The notes under the pieces were generated by a model. The model saw only the letters and a program-made list of their open reading frames with translations. It did not search any database and had not been told where the DNA came from. From contig NZ_JBHLUA010000004.1 in NCBI RefSeq assembly GCF_042433895.1, positions 142,772-206,771 on the forward strand: a stretch of 64,000 bases of DNA, read 5' to 3'. Below, in pieces: positions 1 to 8,865 of the stretch. The first letter of the stretch is position 1. Every line of letters starts with the position of its first letter. Made by a program: the position numbers and the translations under genes. This DNA comes from Mesonia maritima (GTDB lineage: Bacteria; Bacteroidota; Bacteroidia; Flavobacteriales; Flavobacteriaceae).

Positions 1-1577
1 TTTTCGTTGCAAAGCTCAATATCTGGAGGATTTACAGCGACCGGCGTATAAAAAATATCCAGTTTAAAAGATTCTAAAAGATAACAATCGGGATCAATGG
101 TAGAAGAAAGTTTCAACCAAATTATTTCGGGAACGGTAGAATTCTGATAGTTTTCAGGATTAGTTATCGGGTCTAAATCAAATTCTGCATCATTTTGTTC
201 CTGATAAAAAGTAACGCTAACATTCGACTGATTTCCGATAGCTAAACTTTCGTTTATGCTTAAATCAAATTTAGCAAATCCGTCATTACTGAGATCATCA
301 CAAACTTCTAAATCCTGTAAAGGCGAAGCAATTTCAAGATCTAATAATTGTACTGAAAGATCATCAAAATTATTGGTAGGATCAATTTCAGTGAGAATTG
401 GATCACCATTTGCGTCAATATTTACTGACATGCTTAAAGTGAAATTATCAGGAATAGTTGCAGGAATTTGCAAGGTAATTTGATTGCTTTCTGAATCGCC
501 AATCGGGATATCATTCATAGTCGCAGTTTGATCGACAAGTTGTCCATCAGCAAAAAAAGAAATCAAAGTATTTGCCGGTAAAAAATCAGTTGCGTTGGTG
601 TTATAAATCGTATAATCAACTTCAATTTCTCTAGAATTACACTCTCCTGAAATATTGGTAATTTCTGGAGAAGGTTCAGGAAGCTCACTATTTAAAACAG
701 TTACAACATTATTGATTACGATTATATCTGAACTTGAAGTCAGCTCAATTAAAGCTGAATCATCACCAATGTTAATATTATTTTGAATATTGTAAACATC
801 AAGATCCATATTGTAAAAATTAGAATCTCCAGTAAAGCTATTTGTTCCATTAAAAGCATTAGTAGGAGGGTTTAGGGGTGGGTTACTAATTATATTCCCA
901 TTTATTCGAAGAGTTTCATTTAAAGCTAAACCTTTATCTCCCTCCCACGCTAAAAATCCAATTTTTGCACCTTGATTATCTATAACATTCAAATTAGATA
1001 AGTTAATTTGAATGAAAGAACTGTTACTATTCGGAACCCCTTGAAAACCATCATATATATTAACCTGATTTAAAGGAAGTGATTGATCTTCATATACAAT
1101 AATAATTGACCATCCTCCAAAATTTACACGTCCTGAACAATATCCCGTGTTGATTTGTTGAGTTAAATCAAAATCAGAGAATGTGTATTGACCGTTTCCG
1201 GTGTTAGCTACAATATTAGTTACATCAGCAAATGCTCCAAAATAACTAAAAACAGGTGTTATATTAAACTGAAAAGTTCGTTGCGATTGAATAATTTGAT
1301 TGTTAAGTTTTACTTCAAAATCGCCACTGCCCGATCCTGCCCAATAAAGATATGCAGCTATGAGACTTTGTGTGCTTAATAAATTTAAATCAGCAGAAGA
1401 TTGTGTTAGAATTGTACAAGGTTGACCAGGAATATTAGTTTCATTTTCAGCTAAATTCATAGTATTACCTACAGCTGTATAATCATAATGACCATTAAAC
1501 TGATTATAAAGGGATAAATCTTGACCGATAGTTGAGAGAAAGCATAAAAAAAATAATAAGGGTAATAATATTCTCAT
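1..1577 (-). CDS. T9SS-type secreted surface protein, N-terminal part (runs off left edge)
   Basis: The minus-strand frame is open from the ATG at 1577 to the window edge, so about 525 residues of a longer protein are visible. It opens with a signal peptide (MRILLPLLFFLCFLSTIGQ). A beta-rich domain follows (about residues 20-240, including AAYLYWAGSGSGDFEVKLNN), then Ig-like and CARDB-like segments. From about residue 430 there is a module starting LEVCDDLSNDGFAKFDLS and containing VTFYQEQNDA; the same module type occurs in the next gene. The last visible residues (IELCNE) start another copy. This layout is typical of flavobacterial proteins exported by T9SS, and a type B C-terminal signal is expected beyond the edge, but it is not visible here. 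The neighbour at 4506 has the same orientation and class. Function is inferred to be surface adhesion or display. Confidence 0.8.
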   Translation of the reverse strand, partial: MRILLPLLFFLCFLSTIGQDLSLYNQFNGHYDYTAVGNTMNLAENETNIPGQPCTILTQSSADLNLLSTQSLIAAYLYWAGSGSGDFEVKLNNQIIQSQRTFQFNITPVFSYFGAFADVTNIVANTGNGQYTFSDFDLTQQINTGYCSGRVNFGGWSIIIVYEDQSLPLNQVNIYDGFQGVPNSNSSFIQINLSNLNVIDNQGAKIGFLAWEGDKGLALNETLRINGNIISNPPLNPPTNAFNGTNSFTGDSNFYNMDLDVYNIQNNINIGDDSALIELTSSSDIIVINNVVTVLNSELPEPSPEITNISGECNSREIEVDYTIYNTNATDFLPANTLISFFADGQLVDQTATMNDIPIGDSESNQITLQIPATIPDNFTLSMSVNIDANGDPILTEIDPTNNFDDLSVQLLDLEIASPLQDLEVCDDLSNDGFAKFDLSINESLAIGNQSNVSVTFYQEQNDAEFDLDPITNPENYQNSTVPEIIWLKLSSTIDPDCYLLESFKLDIFYTPVAVNPPDIELCNE

Positions 1578-1629
1578 CGAACTAAACTTTTGATTTTCTG
1601 ATTTTTAAATTTAGTTATATTTTTTGAAC

Positions 1630-4506
1630 TTACCTTTTTAGCGTGAAATTTCCTTTGATATTTTTTTCTCCCTTTCTTTCAATTAAATACCAATAATCAT
1701 CAGAAGGAAGTTCTTTTCCGTTGTATGTGCCATCCCAACCTCGAGAGTTGCCATTAAATGAGCTTAAAAGTTTACCAAAACGGTTATAAATAGAAATTTT
1801 AATTGAAGAAATATCTTGTGATTCTTTTCCTATAATATTCCAATAATCATTAAAGCCGTCATTATTCGGCGTAAAGAATTTACGTATTCCTAAAATCACA
1901 ATTTTTTTAGTGGTAATTCCGCAGCCATTTTTATCTTTTACGTAAATAGTGTGCGTTCCAGAAGCAATATTTTCAAAAATGGGAGTATCTTGATAATTAG
2001 AAAATTGATTATCAATTGAAAATTCATAATCTCCTTTGCTCTCGTTTGAAACAATTATTTGTACCGTATTATTGGTTTGAAAGTTATCGTTGACAACTGA
2101 AAAATCTGCTTTACTAGAAGGAATTATTTTGATGGTTCGAATAGTAGAACAGCCATTCTCAATATTGGTTACCGTAACCGTATGAGTAGTGATTTCTGAG
2201 GTCTGAATGCTTTCAGTGGTTTTTTCGCTTGGTTGCCAGAGGTAAGTGTAGTTATTTTTCTCCTCTTCAGGAATACCAGAACTTAATTGAATAGGAGCTG
2301 GTAGATTTTCTAAACAATAGGTTATTGCTTGATCCTTCCCTATAGGAACTGCGGGTAGAACTTTTAAGTTAACCGGAATTATTCCCTCGCATAAACCAGA
2401 ATTTTCAACTCTAGCATAAATGGTTTGTTCTGAAGGAGAAGAGTTTTCAAAATTTGTAACATTGGTTAGCGCTTCAGTTTCCGTTAAGGCATTATTTTGA
2501 GTTAGATAAAAAGTTAAAGTGAAGTTAGCGTTAGTTTGTTGAAGTATAATTTCAGCCTCTGTTAAATCGAAAATTGCGAAAGAATCATCATTCGTTGCGC
2601 AGGAAGTTAAGGTTAAAGGTTGAAGTGAACTTTCTGAAACCGAAATTGTTAACTCACTATAGGAAATACAACCAGTTTCGATATTTTCTATTTTTGCTAC
2701 CAATTGTTCAGGATTTGAAATATTTGAATAATTAGTAGGATTTTGAATATTATTTATATTCTGCTCTGCCTCATTTTGAGAAGGAAAATAAGTAACTTTT
2801 AGACTTCCATCACTAAAATCGCCATCGGTTATAGACTGGTTGGCATTAGTTAAATTGAATATAGAAGAATTCGGACTAGATTGTACTGCACATTGTGTGA
2901 GCGTAGCATCTTCTGCCGTGGGAAATGGATTAAAAGTGATTTCAGCATTTCCGATTAATGGACAAGAACCATCATTTAAGTCAACCGATAAGCTATAGGT
3001 TTCTATAATTGGTGAATTTCCAAGCGAAGGAGCTTGAACTGTTAAAGATGAAGTAGTATTACTTAAAACTACATCATTTTTTTTCCAGGTATAACTTGCA
3101 CCGGGAATATTTTCATAGTCCAGATCGACATCTTCACTTCCACAAACTGATAATTTTGTGACAATCTCTTCAGTATCATTAATAATGTTTATACGTGACG
3201 AAAATATAGACTGAATAAAAGGTGGAAGCCCAAAAGCCGCTTCACGATTATTTAAAGGAATTGCTCCATCTACAACAGATGTTACATAATTAACTTGATT
3301 TCCATCCAGTTCTGGATTATTAATCACATTTAATTTTGGATTTCCTATTGAAGAATGATAGATTTTTCCATCGGGTCCTAATTGTAAAGCAGTAGCGTTA
3401 TTTAATTGATTAAATCCTGAAATTGAGGTGATTTCAGTAATTGAATTTGGAATATTGTTACTTTCTAAATTCCATTGATATAATTTTGCATTGTTACCTT
3501 GTGTAACCGTCGCGTAGGCTTTTTTAGTTTCCATGGAAAATTCTACGCCATAAGCATTTACATTTTCAACCAAAGGAATGTTATTACTTACAATTCCAGT
3601 ATTATCATCGAAATTATTTAAATATACACCGCCATTTTCAACATCAGAAGTCCCTTCTTGGTTATAGGTTTTTGTATTATGAGCAATAATTAATTTTTTT
3701 CCATTTGGGGAAACTTTCATATATCCAATTGCGGCTCGGCGATAAGCCGAAATAGGAATTGTAGGACCAACTTCTGAAATTACAGGAGTTGTGTTTACAC
3801 CCGTATTATCAATTTTAAAGGCATAAAACTTATTAATAAAATGGGTTAGTACCCAAATAGAAGTACAATCGCTTCCTTTAACCGCAGTAATTTTTTCAGA
3901 ACATTGATATTTTATTTCTTCAGAATCATTTGGGTCGTATGTCACTAAATGAATATTCTTTTCTGTGGAAAGTATATTTCCTAAGCCATTATTTAAAGAC
4001 ATATCGACAACAGAATAATTAAGTCCATTGTTAAATCCATCGTCATCTTGAGGAACACCGTTTCCAGGTTGTAAATCGGAATATTCCCCATTTGATGTTG
4101 CAGGTCCTTGTTGAGGATACGCAGCAGCGTTTTCATGATGAGGTTCATCTACCGTAAATATAAAATATAGATCGGAATTTGTAGGATGCGGAACTATTAA
4201 TCCGCTAGAAGTACTCGAAGGATCGCCTAATAAACCATTTCCGCCAAAATAGTCAGCGTTGCTCATGATTTGATGATTACGATTCCAAACCGTTCTTCCG
4301 TCAGTATAAAAAAGAAGATTTCCGTTAACATCAGAAATGGAAGAACATCCTTCATTTGTATTCAATTGGCCATCAGTTAGTACAGAAGGTGGAGAAGTAT
4401 TAAAGGTGATTCCAGCATTTTGTCCGAAATACCAATTATTAGCCTCGCCTTGAGCGTTACTGAAGAATGGGGTAAAAAGAAGGAGAAATAAAAACTTCCA
4501 ATTCAT
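1630..4506 (-). CDS. T9SS type B sorting domain-containing surface protein
   Basis: A 958-residue secreted protein. It has a signal peptide (MNWKFLFLLLFTPFFSNAQG), then a long beta-propeller-like region (about 20-430, beginning ANNWYFGQNAGITFN) typical of flavobacterial gliding-associated proteins. An Ig-like domain with paired cysteines follows (about 450-530), then two copies of an ~85-residue Cys-flanked module (LTQCAVQ... and LTSCATN..., each with an FxLT and a TFY motif), then more Ig/PKD-like sequence. The last ~85 residues (FFTPNNDGFNDYWNI, YNRFGKLL, GWDGTYNGKELPSDDYWY) are the type B (TIGR04131-like) signal that directs export by T9SS and usually needs a cognate SprF. No SprF gene is adjacent here. 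The start is an ATG with a good signal peptide. The ligand or role on the surface is unknown. Confidence 0.9.
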   Translation of the reverse strand: MNWKFLFLLLFTPFFSNAQGEANNWYFGQNAGITFNTSPPSVLTDGQLNTNEGCSSISDVNGNLLFYTDGRTVWNRNHQIMSNADYFGGNGLLGDPSSTSSGLIVPHPTNSDLYFIFTVDEPHHENAAAYPQQGPATSNGEYSDLQPGNGVPQDDDGFNNGLNYSVVDMSLNNGLGNILSTEKNIHLVTYDPNDSEEIKYQCSEKITAVKGSDCTSIWVLTHFINKFYAFKIDNTGVNTTPVISEVGPTIPISAYRRAAIGYMKVSPNGKKLIIAHNTKTYNQEGTSDVENGGVYLNNFDDNTGIVSNNIPLVENVNAYGVEFSMETKKAYATVTQGNNAKLYQWNLESNNIPNSITEITSISGFNQLNNATALQLGPDGKIYHSSIGNPKLNVINNPELDGNQVNYVTSVVDGAIPLNNREAAFGLPPFIQSIFSSRINIINDTEEIVTKLSVCGSEDVDLDYENIPGASYTWKKNDVVLSNTTSSLTVQAPSLGNSPIIETYSLSVDLNDGSCPLIGNAEITFNPFPTAEDATLTQCAVQSSPNSSIFNLTNANQSITDGDFSDGSLKVTYFPSQNEAEQNINNIQNPTNYSNISNPEQLVAKIENIETGCISYSELTISVSESSLQPLTLTSCATNDDSFAIFDLTEAEIILQQTNANFTLTFYLTQNNALTETEALTNVTNFENSSPSEQTIYARVENSGLCEGIIPVNLKVLPAVPIGKDQAITYCLENLPAPIQLSSGIPEEEKNNYTYLWQPSEKTTESIQTSEITTHTVTVTNIENGCSTIRTIKIIPSSKADFSVVNDNFQTNNTVQIIVSNESKGDYEFSIDNQFSNYQDTPIFENIASGTHTIYVKDKNGCGITTKKIVILGIRKFFTPNNDGFNDYWNIIGKESQDISSIKISIYNRFGKLLSSFNGNSRGWDGTYNGKELPSDDYWYLIERKGEKNIKGNFTLKR

Positions 4507-4541
4507 AAAAGGTTTATTTCTTCAAAAATAAAGATTATACT

Positions 4542-5381
4542 TTACAAATCGCGCTTTTTCAATAGAGTATATGAACCATAAAAGAAAATTGCAACCCAAA
4601 TTAATACAATTAAAAGTTGATACCAATGTATAACGTAGTCATTGCTTAAAATATCGGTTCCCATTTGGTTTTGTGCAGATTTTACCAAGCTTAACCTACT
4701 AAAAGGTTGCTTTACCAAATTTGCCATCGACTCTAGTGGTAAAAACTGACTGAATTTTGCAGTTAATTCACCATCTTTAAAAATAACAAATCTAAATACA
4801 TTAATAATTATACTTTCTGCAATCCACCAAATAAATAATAATCCTAAAGCAAAGGCAGAACGCTTAATTAACACGCCCAAAAACATACAAAATGCAAAAA
4901 ATCCTAAGAGTTTAACGAAGTAGGCGATTAAATATTCAAGTTCCGAAAAGATGATTGAAAACTCATTATAATCTGAAAAAATAAGACCTAATACTAGAGA
5001 AACAACAAATAAAACTAGGGTAGAAATTAGAGCAAACGCTACAACAGTATAAATTTTAGAAAGTATAAATTCTTTTTTACTTAAACCATCAATTAAATTT
5101 TGCTTGATTGTTCTGTTGCTATATTCGTTAGAGATCATAGAAACAATTACAATTGCTAAAAATATTTTCAGAAAAGAAGCGAAATAGGCGTTAAAATGCC
5201 AAATGTATGGGAAGTTGAAAATTCCCTGATCTGCTAACTGAAAATCTACATTTCCAAATTCAAAATGTATAGAAGCAAAAAGTGCTAAAAAACAAAATAA
5301 AACGAGATAAATTGCACTAAAAATTAGCGTAGATCGGCTATATTTTAGTTTATGAAATTCTATAGTTAATAATCGTAACAT
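4542..5381 (-). CDS. ABC-2 type transporter permease
   Basis: A 279-residue integral membrane protein with about six hydrophobic segments, starting with a cytoplasmic MLRLLTIEFHKLKYSRST stretch typical of ABC-2 permeases of the BcrB/LanE/LanG type. It contains the MISNEYSNRTIKQNLIDGLS motif (about 103-122), which resembles the conserved coupling-helix region in that family (ExxxxT/R). It lies two bases downstream of its ATPase partner, so the pair is almost certainly cotranscribed and forms one exporter. Homologues export peptides or lipophilic antibiotics, or act in bacteriocin self-immunity; the substrate here cannot be read from the sequence. Confidence 0.85.
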   Translation of the reverse strand: MLRLLTIEFHKLKYSRSTLIFSAIYLVLFCFLALFASIHFEFGNVDFQLADQGIFNFPYIWHFNAYFASFLKIFLAIVIVSMISNEYSNRTIKQNLIDGLSKKEFILSKIYTVVAFALISTLVLFVVSLVLGLIFSDYNEFSIIFSELEYLIAYFVKLLGFFAFCMFLGVLIKRSAFALGLLFIWWIAESIIINVFRFVIFKDGELTAKFSQFLPLESMANLVKQPFSRLSLVKSAQNQMGTDILSNDYVIHWYQLLIVLIWVAIFFYGSYTLLKKRDL

Positions 5382-5383
5382 AT

Positions 5384-6292
5384 TTATTCGCTTTTTTGAT
5401 TGGTTAATTGTAAAAATTGCTGCTCTAAACTCTCTCTTCTTTTTACTAGATGTGAAAGAATAATTCCCTCGTTTATTAATTTTTTATTGAGTTCTTCTGC
5501 AGCTATTTCTTCTGATGGAAACGCGGTTAAAAAATCGGTTTCTTCATTTTTCTTAATCTTTTCAAACTGATGACTATTTTCTAAGAAACGAAGCAATTGT
5601 TCTTCTTGCGAAGTTTTCAATTCAAAATAACCGTGATTGGCGTTCATTTCATCGACTCTTCCCGAATATAATTTCACACCTTTTCGTATAATAATTACGT
5701 GTGAGCAAACTTTTTCAACTTCATCTAATAAATGTGAAGCCAACAATATTGTGGTTCCCATCGATGCGATTTTCCGTATAATTTCTCTAATCTGATGAAT
5801 TCCCTGCGGATCTAAACCGTTTGTAGGCTCATCTAAAATTAAAATTTCAGGATCGTTCAATAGGGCCGAAGCAATTGCCAAACGCTGTTTCATTCCTAAA
5901 GAAAATGTTCTAAACTTGCTGTTTTTTCGGTCTAATAAACCAACCAAATCAAGCTTTTCTTCAATTTTAGCGTCTTTTACATTTTTAATTTTACAGACCA
6001 AATCTAAGTTTTGCTTCGCCGTCATATACGGGTAAAAATTTGGGCGTTCGATGATCGCGCCCACTTTTTTTAAGGCTTCGTGTGTAGATTCTGAACCGTC
6101 AAACCAATGAAAATCTCCACTTGTTTTGTTCACTACATTTAAAACCATTCCGAGCGTGGTTGATTTTCCACTTCCGTTTGGTCCTAAAATTCCGTATACA
6201 TTTCCTTTTTCAATGGTAAATGATAAATCTTGAACCGCTGTAACAGGTCCAAATTTTTTTGTAATCTTGTTAAGCGTGAGAATTGTTTTCAA
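5384..6292 (-). CDS. ABC transporter ATP-binding protein (BcrA/LanF type)
   Basis: The nucleotide-binding subunit (302 residues) for the permease just downstream. Walker A GPNGSGKST lies at 37-45, the signature SLGMKQR at 131-137, Walker B LILDEP at 151-156 and the H-loop His near 187. Where most ABC ATPases have a Q-loop Gln, this one reads AIIERPNFYPYMT, with Glu near residue 82. Such an E-loop is known from the lantibiotic-immunity and bacitracin-exporter branch. A C-terminal extension of about 90 residues follows the core. The start is a TTG at 6292; no in-frame ATG precedes the conserved N-terminus. The function as a drug or peptide exporter is inferred from the family. Confidence 0.9.
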   Translation of the reverse strand: MKTILTLNKITKKFGPVTAVQDLSFTIEKGNVYGILGPNGSGKSTTLGMVLNVVNKTSGDFHWFDGSESTHEALKKVGAIIERPNFYPYMTAKQNLDLVCKIKNVKDAKIEEKLDLVGLLDRKNSKFRTFSLGMKQRLAIASALLNDPEILILDEPTNGLDPQGIHQIREIIRKIASMGTTILLASHLLDEVEKVCSHVIIIRKGVKLYSGRVDEMNANHGYFELKTSQEEQLLRFLENSHQFEKIKKNEETDFLTAFPSEEIAAEELNKKLINEGIILSHLVKRRESLEQQFLQLTNQKSE

Positions 6293-6362
6293 AATAGAAT
6301 CAGTTTTGCAAGTACGACGGGCAAGTTAACGTTTTGTTACAAGAAAAATTAAATGAGAATAC

Positions 6363-6370
6363 TATTTTTG
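6363..6370 (+). promoter_or_regulatory. putative -7 promoter box TATTTTTG
   Basis: This matches the Bacteroidota -7 consensus TAnnTTTG and lies 14 bases before the ATG at 6385. A TTG at 6334-6336 could be the upstream element, but the 26-base spacing is long. If real, transcription begins after the TTG that would otherwise extend the gene upstream, supporting an internal ATG as the start. Confidence 0.4.
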
Positions 6371-6384
6371 AAAAAAGAGCTGGA

Positions 6385-7452
6385 ATGGAAGAAAAACTAA
6401 TGTCACAAAAAAAGCCAACCTTTCCGATTAATGAAAGGCTGACAAAATATTTGGCAAAACATAACCGACATACAAAAATTCCGGTTTTTTATGACGATTT
6501 GCTTCGTTTTTCCGGCTCGATTGTCGTTTACGATCGTCACGATGAAGACACACTTTGGGTTCGTTGTTATTATCCCGACCACGAACGCACAGAAATTGAT
6601 AACAGCTTAAAACGCGTTTATACCATTTTACATTCCGATGGTAGCGACGATTCTTTTCAGTATTTAAATGTTGATGCGATTGACTATTGTACATTCGGAA
6701 ATTCTAAACCTTTTCGGGTAAAAATTAGAAATATTCTAAATGATAGTTTCACCTATTTTTATGTAAAAAAAGCCGATGCTTCTCGAATTTACGGCTTAGA
6801 ATTTGAACATATTCTTTCACCACACCGAATTAATTTCCTTATTTATAAAGACACCTTAATTGAAGAACATATTGCCGGAATTCCGGGTGATGTTTTTATA
6901 AAAGAACACTTACCAGATTGCGATGATCGTGCAAAAATTCAGATCGCAAAACAGTTTGTGAAATTTAATGAGCGTTGCACGTTGAGACTTTTAGGTGATA
7001 TGCGATCGTATAATTATGTAATTATTCCCACGCACGATTTTGATCACGTAGCCTACCAAATTAGAGCAATCGATTTCGATCAGCAATGTTATGAAGGAAA
7101 ATTAAAAGTTTACAGACCGCAGTTTTTCAAAGAAAATTTTGAAATGGTTCAATTAGTGACCAATAAATTAGAACATTCGTCTATCGATCAATATAGGAGG
7201 GAAGAACGTTCTCAAGTTGCCAAGCGATTAATTACTTCGCAAAAACGTTATCGCGAATTAATTAGATGTATGATTAACGATCACGTTTCTACTGCTGAAA
7301 ATGTAAAAATGCTGAAAAAAGATTTAGTCGCCTTTTCTAAAGATATTCGTTTTAAACGTGCCAAAACCATGGGTAATATTTTAAAAACCGCGCTTGATTT
7401 TGTAAAACGAAATTATGTTGATGTAAATACTAAAGAACGAATGGAATTTTAA
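6385..7452 (+). CDS. uncharacterised protein with kinase-like motifs
   Basis: No named family recognised. Taking the ATG at 6385 (the ATG at 6400 is an alternative) gives 355 residues, soluble, no signal peptide. The N-terminal ~110 residues are beta-rich (SGSIVVYDRHDEDTLWVRCY). The middle carries, in the order of a protein-kinase/aminoglycoside-phosphotransferase-like fold, a possible beta-3 lysine (TYFYVKKADASR, about 123-134), a possible helix-C Glu (GLEFEHIL), a hinge-like LIEEHIAGIPG, a catalytic-loop-like GDMRSYN (204-210) with Asp-to-Asn spacing as in GDLHPGN, and a metal-binding-like AIDFDQ (228-233). The C-terminal ~100 residues are helical and basic. It stands alone between divergent ABC genes and a convergent membrane gene. 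The kinase-like assignment is an inference. Confidence 0.75.
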   Translation: MEEKLMSQKKPTFPINERLTKYLAKHNRHTKIPVFYDDLLRFSGSIVVYDRHDEDTLWVRCYYPDHERTEIDNSLKRVYTILHSDGSDDSFQYLNVDAIDYCTFGNSKPFRVKIRNILNDSFTYFYVKKADASRIYGLEFEHILSPHRINFLIYKDTLIEEHIAGIPGDVFIKEHLPDCDDRAKIQIAKQFVKFNERCTLRLLGDMRSYNYVIIPTHDFDHVAYQIRAIDFDQQCYEGKLKVYRPQFFKENFEMVQLVTNKLEHSSIDQYRREERSQVAKRLITSQKRYRELIRCMINDHVSTAENVKMLKKDLVAFSKDIRFKRAKTMGNILKTALDFVKRNYVDVNTKERMEF

Positions 7453-7462
7453 TTTTATAACG

Positions 7463-7657
7463 TTATTTCACTTTTTTTAGCGCATTTTTAATGATTTTAA
7501 AAAACGCCCAAAGCGTTAAACCGCTAAAAAGAAAAATATTAGAAAACCCGATTATTTTTTCAAAGAGCGTTTCAGAAATATTGACAACATTAAATCCCAT
7601 TCCTATAATTAAGAGAGACAATCCCAAGCCAAATAAAAATCGTACAGTTTTATCCAT
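7463..7657 (-). CDS. small two-helix membrane protein
   Basis: A 64-residue protein with two predicted membrane segments (about 7-27 and 35-56) and a basic C-terminal tail (KIIKNALKKVK). The start is ATG. It converges with the kinase-like gene, ending 10 bases from its stop. A similar-sized frame on the opposite strand exists, but the hydrophobic pattern and clean ATG favour this one. Small conserved membrane proteins of this kind are common in Flavobacteriaceae; no function can be assigned. Confidence 0.6.
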   Translation of the reverse strand: MDKTVRFLFGLGLSLLIIGMGFNVVNISETLFEKIIGFSNIFLFSGLTLWAFFKIIKNALKKVK

Positions 7658-7686
7658 TATAATTTTAATCTGAAATTATTTAATTT

Positions 7687-8745
7687 CTAGCTTTTTTCTT
7701 CTTTATTAAAGTAAACCAAATAATAATACATTTGGCGTTCTTCGTCCCAACCTTTTTCAATGAATTTCTCCGCGCTATCAGGATTAATAAAATCCATTTT
7801 TATCTGAACATTGGTATCTAAATTAATGACACTTTTTATCTTCTTTCTCGCCGCGCTAACTGCCGTATTTGAAACCGGGAATTGCGTTAAATCTTCAATT
7901 TTATATTTTGGGGCTTTTTCAGTTTTATAATTCTGAAATTCTGGAATAAGCGCCGGATTTTCTACAACTTCATTTAAAAAGTTGCTTTCTTCAAAATTAT
8001 CGTTTTTTGCAAAGTGATTTACCGCGCGGTTCATAAACATCACTTCTTGTTGTTTATCTTCGGCCGGTAAAACCACATCTTTAGCAAAATTCTGACAGAA
8101 TTTTAAATAGCTTTTAGTGTTGAAATTTTCATCTGCAAAAATATCGACACCCAAAAATTGCTCTAGCCAATATTTTGTATCGTAACGATTAGAATCTACC
8201 GATAAAATTCGGTAACCTTCTTCTTTATTGCTATTAAAAATTAGCGCGCCTTTATCTAACTTATTTAAATTTACACCTTGCTGTAAAATTGCCTCTAAAT
8301 CATTTCCTTTTTCATCAAACTGTAAAAAGTCGTGTTTTAATTCCGACTTAAAAATTCCAATTCCGTCAACACGCTCATTATTCAACATTAAATTTTCAAA
8401 ATAAACCACGTAAACTTCTCCACTTTTAATGTGCGGATGTTTGGCTTGATCAAATAAATGTTGCGCGATTTTTTTAGAATGCTCGTGAATTTCGCCAGGA
8501 TTTTCAAAAATAGCAGTAGATAAATTATAAAGTTCATGAAACTCTAAATCTGCTTCGTGCACAAACTGATAGTAATTCTCTTCTTTCTCTCTAAAAGATT
8601 TTAAAAAATATTCTTTCAGTAACGCGTGCATTTCATCGTTTAACGAATACGGATTTTCAGAAAGAAAAATTCCTTCATTTCTGCTTTTATTTCCTACACG
8701 ATGTATAGAAAGTGATTCAATTTGAGCGGCATATAAATTTATCAT
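7687..8745 (-). CDS. nucleoid-associated protein, NdpA/YejK family
   Basis: A 352-residue cytoplasmic protein of the 37-kDa nucleoid-associated family (PF04245). Recognisable features are the N-terminal segment IESLSIHRVGNKSRNEG, the middle VYVVYFENLMLNNERVDGIG followed by IFKSEL, and the C-terminal region with a VINLDTNVQIKMDF strand. E. coli YejK associates with the nucleoid; the molecular role in Bacteroidota is not well defined. The ATG start is clear. The structured repeat at 8770-8852 lies between it and the upstream gene, so it may be transcribed separately. Confidence 0.85.
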   Translation of the reverse strand: MINLYAAQIESLSIHRVGNKSRNEGIFLSENPYSLNDEMHALLKEYFLKSFREKEENYYQFVHEADLEFHELYNLSTAIFENPGEIHEHSKKIAQHLFDQAKHPHIKSGEVYVVYFENLMLNNERVDGIGIFKSELKHDFLQFDEKGNDLEAILQQGVNLNKLDKGALIFNSNKEEGYRILSVDSNRYDTKYWLEQFLGVDIFADENFNTKSYLKFCQNFAKDVVLPAEDKQQEVMFMNRAVNHFAKNDNFEESNFLNEVVENPALIPEFQNYKTEKAPKYKIEDLTQFPVSNTAVSAARKKIKSVINLDTNVQIKMDFINPDSAEKFIEKGWDEERQMYYYLVYFNKEEKS

Positions 8746-8769
8746 AATCTTAGACTTAAATTAAGTTGG

Positions 8770-8852
8770 GCATTTCCCTTCGGGTCGGGCTATCCATTAC
8801 AATTCCTCGTGACTTCACGTCACTGCGGGATTTTCATTTCTATCCCTAATGC
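8770..8852. repeat. structured intergenic repeat, copy 1
   Basis: An 83-bp element bounded by short inverted ends GCATT (8770-8774) and AATGC (8848-8852). It contains GGGTCGGGCTATC (8782-8794) near the left end, an inner GTGAC/GTCAC inverted repeat, and ATCCCTAATGC at the right end. A second copy with the same conserved blocks lies at 24996-25092. Elements with these blocks recur between genes in flavobacterial genomes as far as I recall. Their mode of spread is unknown to me; a REP-like, transposase-dependent sequence is plausible. Confidence 0.7.
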
Positions 8853-8865
8853 AAAAAAATAAGGT

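Noticed and set aside
256..483. Plus-strand frame of 75 codons and a second at 1188-1379.
   Set aside because: Both lie antisense within the long open frame of the left-edge surface protein, whose signal peptide, repeats and composition are convincing.
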